From positions 1-64,000 of the forward strand of contig JAVTVY010020553.1 of NCBI GenBank assembly GCA_036873755.1: a stretch of 64,000 nucleotides of DNA, read 5' to 3'. The stretch comes from Hanleya hanleyi. Lineage: Eukaryota > Mollusca > Polyplacophora > Lepidopleurida > Hanleyidae. A program made the position numbers and the translations under genes. Under the pieces are notes generated by a model. The model was given only the letters and a program-made list of their open reading frames with translations, ran no database searches and was not told the origin of the DNA. Shown one piece after another: positions 21,301-33,300 of this stretch. Within the stretch, counting starts at the first letter, position 1. Every line of letters starts with the position of its first letter.

Positions 21301-24300
21301 ACGGAAACACTGACCCAAGTTCTAGCATCCAGAATAATTCCCGCTCTCGGATTTTTCTCTCAAATCCAAAGGGGGAATCCTTAGTAGACGGATAGACGAC
21401 GTCTATGATCTGAATACTAAAGTTATCCCAGCCATGGTCGGGTGCAGAAAAATGTTTACCTATAAGCAATTGCTTTTTCCTAACGGATTTTCTGTGACCG
21501 TTCACCCTAAGATGGAGTCTTTGGGTGGTCTTGCCAACGTACTGTTGACCACACTTCTTACAGGAAACTAAATAAATACAGTTTGTAGTAGAACAACTAA
21601 GATCAACATACGAGTTAACAGAATATGAGTTACCAGTTAACGCGGAACTAAATGAAGCTGAAGTATTAAAGAGTCCACACTTAGAAATTTTGAAATTATT
21701 ACATGTAGAATTCGGTGCTAAACAATCATCAAGCGCAATATTACAAGGTTTGATGTTGTGGCCTTGCTTTGCTGTCAGAAATATATCTGTCATTTGGATT
21801 GAAAAAGGTCTTAGTGCATTTCGAACTATTAGAGACTCGGCCGAGAAACCTGCACTAAGGTTCCGCGGGTCTGTCTTAATATTTTTAGTACTTCAAGATC
21901 CTCATGATACTCCTATGAACAGTCACAATCAAAAAGCATGACTGAGATACATCATTCTTTAGATGACGACTTTACTACGAATATTATGGATTAAGAATAC
22001 TGATCAGCGATACGGATTTGATATTTTTGGAACATCATGATGTCTTGCCGGCATCATTGAAAACTGTTGACCGCTTCTCTCTTGTAGGAAACTAGCTTAT
22101 GTTTATGTATACTATGATTGTCTTTTTGAATTTGGTGCTAATACTGTTATATGGAATATGGAATAGGTCTTTGGATTATGGATGCGGATATTCTCTAATG
22201 GACGACGGCTGGATTATGACTGACGGACTAGACGCTTGTAATTCCCTCCTCTCACTGATTCTGTTTTTGTTTGGGCCAGGGTGGGAAATAAAGATGGTGC
22301 TTGTCATGCAGATGAAGATCCGCATGAGACGACCTTGACCTTGACAGCTACCTTCGACCTCACTTCGGTGGCGTCACTTCCGTCATCCAGCCCATTGTTC
22401 AGAATAGTGAACCCGGAGATTGTGACTAAAGCCCCTGTCAAGGCTCCGTCACTTCCGGAGAATTTATCAACAATTCAGCCCAGCACATTGCCATCTACAA
22501 AATCTACGGAGATGACTGCTGCATCTATAATTTCACCACTCCCGTATCAAATGTCGTTGTTGGTTATTAATCCTGTATCCGGTTTTTCTGAATCTCACTG
22601 TTCTTTATTGAATGTGCTGAGATTATCCAGGGCTCTAATGCAACTTCCATTGTCAGCACCTCCGCAGCCTACTAAACCGGTACAACAACCTCATATGCCG
22701 GGTTTCAGTTATGACCTCCAGCCTACATCTGTTCCAATTTCTTCGGACAATTATATGCAACCATTGGCGTCATACCTTCCGGTATCATCCCTGAATGCTA
22801 TTTGGAGTTGACATCCTCCCAGTCTTGAGTCTTTATCGGAGTTTCTTACGACACCCTTTCAGTGTTAGCGAAACCTCCGGGAGACTGCTCGACGAAGATT
22901 CTGATGTCGGTGCCGGAGTTCATCTCGGCACTGCACAGAAGTGCTCTCCGCTTTGCCGCAATGATTGGCCTGTTAACATCCACTCAAGATGTGACACCTC
23001 GAGGCTGCTTGCAGCTTCGGCAGTTGATGATGCCCCTCAACAACTTCTATCTGAAAAGACACCTAAATCCATCTGTCCCTGTGACAGAGGATGTCAAACG
23101 TCTCCTGCACTGGTGGATGAGTCCAGAGAATGTGATGATAGGTGTCTCCTTCCTACCATTTCTGTTCACGAACGCATCGATGGAAGGATGGGGAGCACAT
23201 TTGGGTTCGAGGTCAATATCCGGCTTGTGAAACTCCAGGCCATATACCTGGCCTTACAGAGATTTCTTCCAGACCTCATGAACCAACGCTTGTTAGTAGC
23301 GACCGACAACACAACAGCTTTGTCCTACATAAACAAGCAGGGACAACAAAAATTCTCTGCGAGCTCGCCACATTCCTGGTCATCTGAACGTGTTGGCAGA
23401 CATCTTATCCAGACCGAAACCAGATAATCTCGACCGAGTGGCAGCTTCACCAAGACATCCTAGCCCAGATGTCTTGGATATGGAAGATGCTGAATGTGGA
23501 TCTGTTTGCCACCCATCTGTTCCAGATCCAGCAGCCCTGGCAGTCGACGCCCTGTCTTTGGGCTGGTCCAGCATGATTGCGTACGCGTACCCGCCGCCAG
23601 CAATCTTGCCACAAGTAAGATCTGAGCACATCCATGCGTGGTCTACCTCGTGGCTCTGTGGTGGCCCACTCGCCCATGGTTTCCGGATCTTCTCATAGAC
23701 GTTCCTCTCCAACTGCCGATTTGGTGGAGCCTGCTCTGGCAGCCGAGATTCAGCCTTTACCACTCAAATTACAATCGTCTAGTCCGTCATTCATAATCCA
23801 GCCGTCGTCCATTAGAGAATATCCGCGTCCATAATCCAAAGACCTATTCCATTTTCCATATAACAGTATTAGCACCAAATTCAAAAAGACAATCATAGTA
23901 TACATAAACATAGGCTTGTTTCCTGCCTCCCTGGTTATTCCAACTGGCCGCGTTTGCGGTGTACGAGAACAAGTGGAAGACCTTTGCTACCTGGTGTTCT
24001 CGAAGAGGAATTGTTCCAACCACTGCCTCTGTTCTGCAGGTAGTAGACTCCCTTCTGCATCTGTTTCATGACAGGCAACTTGTTCCGGCCACGGTCGACA
24101 GCTATCTGTGGGATGAAGTTTCTCTCCTACAAGACCGTGTTTCTGATCGCCTGCTGCCCGCGTATCAGAAATCCATGCCTTAGACTTCCAGTCTACTCTC
24201 CCGGAGTTTCTCCCGAAGAACCAAGCCCTCTATGACAATCTTCCGTGAGAATTCATCATCCCGGCTCTGTCCAACATCCTGTCCACAGCTGTTGATGACG

Positions 24301-27300
24301 ACAGTCATGTGCCCCGTCAGAGCTCTCTCCTGTTACCTAGCCTGTGTTGAACAGCAGAGAGCAGGGCGGGTGCGTCTATTCATCCCTTTTGTGCCCTCGG
24401 CGAAGCAGGAGATATCCAAGAACACTATATCTTCCTGGCTTTCCAAGACCATTCGCTTGGTGTATACGGACATACCACCCGAGGTAACTACTTTATCCAA
24501 GGTCTCCGCCCATGAGGTCAGGACCATGGTGGCATCCTGGCCTCTATGGACTTACAGATCCATACACGAATTCATGAGGGCCTGCTACTGGAAGAGCAAC
24601 GTCACCTTCATGTCGCACTACCTCCAGGATATGATGCTACAAAGATGGGACATATACTCACTGGGACCCCTAGTTGCTGCCCAGTCTGTTGTGGATCCGT
24701 CTGCAATGCGCTAGACCTAGTGGTTTTAACTGTTTCTTTTGAAAATCTGGTAAGTGCTTGCTCTCCCCAATTTTTCAAAAAGGGGGGTGGGGGGGGGGCA
24801 GGAGGTTTTGGTCTAGTGCCTGTCAGCTTGTTCACAGGGCCCTCTAATTGGGGCCAGGTGATTATATCGATAGCCATATAGTCATCCTGTATGCCTTTAT
24901 GGCGCTCGATCACCTTGCTGACTCCTTTTCCCCTTCACCTATGCTGAGATTCCTTTCTATTTTCGACCACTATTTCCCTCCTCCTGCTATGATATTCTAG
25001 TAATAAGGTATGTGAAGGTAAGTTTTAATGTGCAAGAAATATGAAAAATTTGAAATTGATTTTCCCATTTCTAAGCTTAAACGTACCTTCAAATACCGTG
25101 ATGGCCCTCCCAGCCTCCCCGCTGATGGGTTATTCACACTGCGATTGAATAGGAATAAAGGAAGTGATGTGGTCGACCAGATTGGATTCTGGGTTCTCAG
25201 GCATGGGCATTGGGGAGCACAGGGACTATTTTTGGTTCTGTGGTAATGTAATTAGAATAAGGCAAACGCGTAAGAACACTTGAGCAATGAGGTATATGTG
25301 AAGGTAAGTTTAAGCTCAGAAATTGGAAAATTGATTTTCAATTTTTTTATTTTATCAAGTTACAGTTTACTGAACGGTTCAGTTGTCAAACTGCTACTGC
25401 ACAGTTCAGTTATCACAGTTAGTACACATTCAGTTATTGCAGTTATCGCACAGTCCAGTTATGAAGACTGTTACTGCACAGTCCATTTATCAAGACTGCA
25501 CAGTCCAGTTATCACATAGTTACTGCACAGTCCAGTTATCAAGACTGTTAAGTACTGCACAATCCAGTTCTCACAAAGTTACTGCACAATCCAGTTTGCC
25601 ACACAGTGCAGTTATCCCACGGTTACTGCACAGTCTAGTTATCAAGAGTGTTACTGCACAGTCCAGTTCTCACAAAGTTACTGCACAGTCCAGTTTGCCA
25701 CACAGTATAGTTATCACACAGTTACTGCACAGTCCAGTTCTCACAAAGTTACTGCACAGTCCAGTTTGCTGCACAGTACAGGTATCACACAGTTACTGCA
25801 CAGTCCAGTTATCACACATTCACTGTACAGTCCAGTTATCAAGACTATTACTGCACAGTACAGTTATCACAGTTACTGCACAGTCCAGTTTGCCACACAG
25901 TACAGTTATCACACAGTTACTGCACAGTCCAGTTTGCCGCACAGTACAGTTATCACATAGTTACTGCACAGTCCAGTTTGCTGCACAGTACATTTATCAC
26001 ACAGTTATTGCACAGTCCAGTTTGCTGCACAGTATAGTTATCACACAGTTACTGCACAGTCCAGTTTGCCGCACAGTACAGTTATCACACAGTTACTGCA
26101 CAGTCCAGTTTGCTGCACAGTACAGTTATCACACAGTTACTGTACAGTCCAGTTTACTGCACAGTACAGTTACCACACTGTTACTGCACAGTCCAGTTTG
26201 CCGCACAGTACAGTTATCACACAGTTACTGCACAGTCCAGTTTGCTGCCCAGTACAGTTATCACACATTCACTGTACAGTCCAGTTATCAAGACTGTTAC
26301 TGCACCGTCCAGTTCTCTCACAGTTACTGCACAGTCCAGTTTGCCGCATAGTACAGTTATCACACAGTTACTGCACATTCCAGTTATCAAGACTATTACT
26401 GCACAGTCCAATTCTCTCACAGCTACTGCACAGTCCAGTTTGCCACTCGGTACAGTTATCACACAGTTATTACAGTTTTATACTGCACAGTCAAGTTCTC
26501 ACACAGTTAATGTACAGTCCAGTTGTCAGAGTTACTAAACAGTTCAGTTACCACAGCTACTACACAGTTCATTTATCACAGTTATTGCATGGTCCAGTTA
26601 TAACGATTACTGGACAGTTCCATTGTCAAACTGCTACTGCACAGTTCAGTTATCACATAGTTACTGCTCAGTCCAGTTATCTGAGTTACTGCACATTCCA
26701 CTCATCACAGTTATTGCACAGTGCAGTTATGAAGACTTACTGCACAATCCAGTGATCACACAGTCATCACATATTTATTGCACATTTCAGTTATAACAGT
26801 TACTGGACAGTGCAGTTGTCAAATGCCAATTGCACATCCCAGTGATCACAAAATTACTGCTCAATCCAGTTATCTCAGTTACTTCACCTTCCACTAATCA
26901 CAGTTATTACACAGTCCTGAAGACTGGTCCTGCACAGTTCAGTGTTATCACACAGTTACTGCACAGTTCAGTTATCACCCAGTTACAGCACAGTCCAGTT
27001 ATAGCTCAGTTACTGTAGAGTTCAGTTATCACAGTGCTACTGCACAATCCATTTATCACAGTTACAGCACAGTCCAGTCAACACTGTTGTTCCGCTGTCA
27101 CACATTTACAACACAGTCCAGTCATAACACTGTTGTTCCAAGTACTGTCCAGTTATCACACAGTTATTGCACATGCAGTCCAGCTATCACACATTTATGT
27201 ATAACACAATCCAGTTGTCACACTGTCCAGTCATAACACTGTTGTTCCACTCGCCAGTTATCACACAGTTACTGCACAGTCCATGTAGTTATCACACAGT

Positions 27301-30300
27301 TACTGCACAGTCCATGTAGTTATCACACAGTTACTGCACAGTCCATGTAGTTATCACACAGTTACTGCCCAGTCCATGCAGTTATCACACAGTTACTGCA
27401 CAGTCCATGTAGTTATCACATAGTTACTGCCCAGTCCATGCAGTTATCCCACAGTTACTGCACAGTCCATGTAGTTATCACACAGTTACTGCACAGTCCA
27501 TGTAGTTATCACACAGTTACTGCACAGTCTATGTAGTTATCACACAGTTACTGCACAGTCTATGTAGTTATCACACAGTTACTACACAGTCCATGTAGTT
27601 ATCACAGTTACTGCCCAGTCCATGTAGTTATCACACAGTTACTGCACAGTCCATGTAGTTATCACACAGTTACTGCACAGTCCATGCACAGTCCATGTTA
27701 TCACACAGTTACTGCACAGTCCATGTAGTTATCACACAGTTACTGCACAGTCCATGTAGTTATCACAGTTACTGCACAGTCCATGTAGTTATCACACAGT
27801 TACTGCACAGTCCATGTAGTTATCACACAGTTACTGCACAGTCCATGTAGTTATCACACAGTTACTGCACAGTCCATGTAGTTATCACACAGTTACTGCA
27901 CAGTCCATGTAGTTATCACAGTTACTGCACAGTCCATGTAGTTATCACACAGTTACTGCACAGTCCATGTAGTTATCACACAGTTACTGCACAGTCCATG
28001 TAGGTATCACACAGTTACTGCACAGTCCATGTAGTTATCACACAGTTACTGCACAGTCCATGTAGTTATCACAGTTACTGCACAGTCCATGTAGTTATCA
28101 CACAGTTACTGCACAGTCCATGTAGTTATTACACAGTTACTGCACAGTCCATGTAGTTATCACACAGTTACTGCACAGTCCATGTAGTTATCACACAGTT
28201 ACTGCACAGTCCATGTAGTTATCACAGTTACTGCACAGTCCATGTAGTTATCACACAGTTACTGCACAGTCCATGTAGTTATCACACAGTTACTGCACAG
28301 TCCATGTAGTTATCACACAGTTACTGCACAGTCCATGTAGTTATCACACAGGTACTGCACAGTCCATGTAGTTATCACACAGTTACTGCAGTCCATGTAG
28401 TTATCACACAGTTACTGCACAGTCCATGTAGTTATCACACAGTTACTGCACAGTCCATGTAGTTATCACACAGTTACTGCCCAGTCCATGCAGTTATCAC
28501 ACAGTTACTGCACAGTCCATGTAGTTATCACACAGTTACTGCACAGTCCATGTAGTTATCACACAGTTACTGCACAGTCTATGTAGTTATCACACAGTTA
28601 CTGCACAGTCTATGTAGTTATCACACAGTTACTGCACAGTCCATGTAGTTATCACAGTTACTGCACAGTCCAGTTATCAAGACAGTTACCACACAGACCA
28701 GTCCAGTCCAAACTTGAAGTAGACCTGCCCATGCATCTTAGTTACAACAAACCAATTTCTACGTTCCCGCTTCAAACTTGCCTTGGTCAGACAGGCTACC
28801 ATTATTGTTCAAAATCAGAAATGTCAATTTCGTCTTACGAACCAATCAAACACAGCACACACCTTCTCTGTAGGCGGACGTAATGTCAATGCCGTCTCAG
28901 AGCACGTTTGGGAAAGATAATGGATAATACGCCATGCATTCATGCGGCTATAGGCTGCGTTTGAACATTAATGGCAGCTTGTCCGACCAAGGCAAGTTCA
29001 GAGCGTGAGCGTAGAAATTGGCTTGGTGGACGAAGATGTGCCCATGGGGCTAGGTCCAACTTTATTGATATTAAAGTCTATCTCATGTATTATACTAAAG
29101 ACCCCATACTCAGAAAATATATACAAATCATTTATAACTTTGGCATAACTCTAGTTCAGGTGTGTGAAATGTGATCAATCCAGGTATACCTCAAATTCAC
29201 GATGAACAATAAGCCTTTTGATTACCCCCTGCCTGCCCTCTCCAATTTTCCAGGAAAAGTACATGAGAAAGATGTAATTACTTTGGTTTGGCCTTCATTG
29301 TTTCTTTTCAATCTCTCTCATATGGGAAATCTATGAAACCTGCAACTGTCTGCTCTTTTTTTACACTTGTAACATGTGTAATGGCGATGGAGAATGATGT
29401 GATGAAAATAAAAATTACTTTTTTGTTCACACTTCTAGAAATGAAATACACTCAAGGAAGTGTGTGTGAGCTTGGAAATGAACACTTCTCAATCCAACCA
29501 AACTACAATGTATTTTCCAGTTGGACATAATAGCTTGACAATTATAGTTTACCATTAACTGACTATTATTAAGAGCCCCACCTTTAGTCCAAAAAGTGTG
29601 ATTTTTTTACATCTCTTCACCATAAATTGACTTTCTTCAGTAATACATTAATTGGTAAACAAACAGTTCCCTTTGCTATATTTTAGCCATCCAATTGTTT
29701 GAAAAATCTGGAATCTCCAGCGCTGGATTAACCCTATCTTGACTGTCTGTTCCCAGGGCTAGTCTGCTAAATAACCAGCGCTAGTCTGCTAAATAACCAG
29801 GGCTAGTCTGCTAAATAACCAGGGCTAGTCTGCTAAATAACCAGGGCTAGTCTGCTAAATAACCAGGGCTAGTCTGCTAAATAACCAGGGCTAGTCTGCT
29901 AAATAACCAGCGCTAGTCTGCTAAATAACCAGGGCTAGTCTGCTAAATAACCAGCGCTAGTCTGCTAAATAACCAGGGCTAGTCTGCTAAATAACCAGCG
30001 CTAGTCTGCTAATTAACCAGGGCTAGTCTGCTAAATAACCAGGTCTAGTCTGCTAAATAACCAGGGCTAGTCTGCTAATAACCAGGGCTTGTCTGCTAAA
30101 TAACTATCATCATATCATAAGCTTGTATTTTACTCTTGGATTTCCAGTCTATCTTTCTATTTTAACATGCATGTTAGTCAACCAAAAAACTTCTGAAATT
30201 TGGTTCCACACTGGCAGGCTATAGAAGTGTGCCTTATTTTATATTTGATTTCCTGGTTTGAAAATTCTGAACATTTAAATTGGAAAACCCAATTTTGTCC

Positions 30301-33300
30301 ATATTCACTCTGATGGGCAGCTTTGAATTTTTTTTTACTCATTTTTATACTAAAACTAGGAGGCTACATAGTTTTTATGATTTGATCTGCCACAGATGTC
30401 ACATTGAGAAGGCTGGGTACCAATGCCTATTGTATGATGCACAGTCGTTCTCTGGCTCCCAGATTTTCTATGAATTCCTACAGGAGAGAAGGATTATCTT
30501 CATCATTGGCATCCATGCATATCATTCTGGGGTTCTCCTTATAGGTAAGAAACATGGTCTCAGGACTGTGCTGATGAAACTATGTTGTGATATCATATCT
30601 TGTCAAATAACTGCATCAGTCCCTGCTCATACACAAATGCAAACAGAGAAAATAATCCAATATCAGTATAGGGCGATACTGTATGGAAAATTTCAAGGAT
30701 TTAAGAGAGCTTGAATCCATGACATTTTGGTCAATTGAATTACAACACTGGCAGGGAGGCAGGTAGATCTTTTTTCTTTTGGATTTCTGTATATTGACCA
30801 TGTAGGTCATAAAATCTGAAGTTGGCTTATTACATAATTCACTTCACACAAGGGGACTAGACTAGTTTCAGCAAAGGCTTGTTCTTCTAGGTATGAGATA
30901 TGTCACTGGTCTTGGAATCTTACTGTAAGGATAATGCAATGCATAAACAAGCATGGAAGCTTTTCCAATTTTGGGGATACTTTCCCAACACTGTCATGAC
31001 TAGGCAAGGAGCCATGGGCCACATAGGCCCCTGGAAGCTCTTAGGTTCTAGATCAGTCTTTTTACTGTTAATATTTTGGTTGTTTGTGTGGAGGTCCCCA
31101 GCAAAGTTTTGATAAATGGCATGTTCTGGCAAATTTTCAAAGCATTTTTCTGACTTTTGAGAGCTATTTTATAGCCTGAAGTAAAAAAACAAGTAGAAAA
31201 GTTTTGAAGTAAAACTTAGAATTTTCTGCTATATGGTATGTCCCTTCTGGGATTTTTTTCAATATATATCTAAATTCAGTAAAATGGGGTGTTCTGGGAC
31301 ATTTTGGCAGAATATTTAAATTAATATAATATGTAAATACATGTACCTCAAACAGAATTCATTTTCATCCGCTATTGTATTGAGTCTGGGGATTTTCTGC
31401 CTCTCCTCTGAGTCTCGCTCACTGAGTTTCACCCGTGGGTAGAGAACTTTTACGCCTGGATCTTGTTCCTCCAGAGGGCATGTACTGCATGGCCTACTTC
31501 AGTAAAGCATCAATTCTCTATTCCAAACTGGACTAATGCACCACTCAAAGCCCTATATATTGAATGTAAATCTCGCATCGTAACACATTCATATGAAGCT
31601 ATTTGCTCCACCCTTAATTTTGTAAGCACTACCTCCACCTCCCCCAATATATTAGAGCCATACCTTTCAATGGAGCCATTTCCTCAGGTCGTTAACTTTG
31701 TGCACAAGTCAGTGATGTCCCCAATACATACCAGATTTTTTTTTAAATACACATAAATATTTTCTCTAATTTGGGTTCATACCTCACCCTAGGTAATAGA
31801 TGGTGTGCCCAAATTGGGTGAGATCTAAGGCCCTGTGCATACATAATTACATTTTACACATGTGTTCTGGGAAATGCTCTGTTCCTGTTTCACATGAGTT
31901 TTCCTTGTACATCATACATTGATGTGATAGAGGATTATTGTATATATGTTTGAGAAGAACAAAGATGTCCTAAATTTGGCATTCAGAGTGAGATATAATA
32001 TCCTATTTTAGAACAATATGCTGTTACTTTGCAGATTGTCCTGTACCCTATGTGATAGTCTTAGGGGGTACTGATGTGAATGAGCACAGTAAAGACCCAG
32101 ATAAATACACCCGTATGAGGACGGCCCTTCTTGGATCATGGTAAGTACCCTCTCCCAGTCTCTATAAACAAGTCAGAATCTGTTGTAAAAAATGTGACGT
32201 GTTTTGTTTATACCACTTTCTATATGACCTAATATTGAGACTACAATAATACATACTGAATCCCTGCATCACTAAATCCCCCACAGCTAGATCTTCTGTA
32301 TCTGGTCCTTCATATTGTGCAATAGAATTAATGTGGACTGGTCTGACATTTATCTTGTATGGATAAATTCATCAAGGCACAGTCAAATTCAGAAATTACA
32401 GCTAGGAATATATTAGATCATTTGAAAAAGCTTTCATGTACATGTGAGTTGGGAGCCCCTACATTTGAGGATGTAATTGAAGTAAATCTCAGAAGGTTGA
32501 GTAGTTCTATGAATGAATTCACAATTGTTTCTGTTACAGTAAGGTGGTTTCATTTGGGAATTCCTTGGCCCGGGCAGCATCTGCAAAATGGGTACAGTAC
32601 TAATAGTTATACAATTTGCATTGAAACTGTTCTTCATACGATACTGTTCTTCCTGAAACTTTTGGCATTCCAATGAAAATATTTCAAACAAATATGTCTA
32701 TGGTAATCCCTCTAATAATTCAATCACAGGAAGTGGCATTTTCTACTATGTTATCAGGGGGTGATAAATTTTAACAGGAAGTTGAAGAAATTGTTCAAAA
32801 TCATGCATATAATCCATTATTTCTTCATTATTTCAATGATTTTAAAGGGTGATCAAATTTATTAGAACAGCCAAATTTGGGGGTGATTGAATTTTGATAG
32901 ATCGATTGAATTATTAGAGGGATTATCGTATACTGAATTTAATCAAAAGGTCATTGTCCCACTGAGCTGATGAATGAGCTGATCCAATTGCTCTATTATT
33001 TAATCAAAAGGTCATTGTCCCACTGAGCTGATGAATGAGCTGATCCAATTGCTCTATTATTTAATCAAAAGGTCATTGTCCCACTGAGCTGATGAATGAG
33101 CTGATCCAATTGCTCTATTATTTAATCAAAAGGTCACTGTCCCACTGAGCTGATGAATGAGCTGATCCAATTGCTCTATTATTTAATCAAAAGGTCATTG
33201 TCCCACTGAGCTGATGAATGAGCTGATCCAATTGCTCTATTATTTAATCAAAAGGTCATTGTCCCACTGAGCTGATGAATGAGCTGATCCAATTGCTCTA

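Larger units (their letters stand above)
19240..22243 (-). mobile_element. Naiad-type Penelope-like element with an inverted 5' part
   Basis: The minus strand reads 5' region, GIY-YIG ORF, RT, then part of the 3' UTR ending near 19240. At its 5' end (21888) it is joined to 355 bases of the element's own 3' UTR in the opposite (+) orientation, ending in the family terminus TTGTAATT at 22243. About 65 bases (TACTTCAAGATCCT to GACTGAGA) occur in both halves. This is what twin-primed reverse transcription of a single + strand insertion would leave. The host is the DIRS Gag gene. Confidence 0.78.
18501..25325 (+). mobile_element. DIRS-type tyrosine-recombinase retrotransposon, decayed and nested
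   Basis: All landmarks of a DIRS element are present in + orientation. These are a left inverted terminal repeat, a Cys-rich Gag, an RT remnant with RNase H, a tyrosine recombinase, an internal complementary region and a right inverted terminal repeat. There are no LTRs, integrase or target duplication, as expected for recombinase-based insertion. The RT catalytic part is deleted near 22850, and a Penelope-like element (19240-22243) and a second small fragment (23767-23926) interrupt it. It lies in GLT1D1 intron 1. Confidence 0.88.

Noticed and set aside
25383..26755. Open frames of 322, 229 and 142 codons
   Set aside because: Repetitive HTVTAQSS-type peptides read from the irregular satellite; frames shift whenever unit length changes.
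27256..28672. CRISPR-like regular array
   Set aside because: Units are contiguous 31-bp repeats without unique spacers, in a eukaryotic intron; there are no cas genes.
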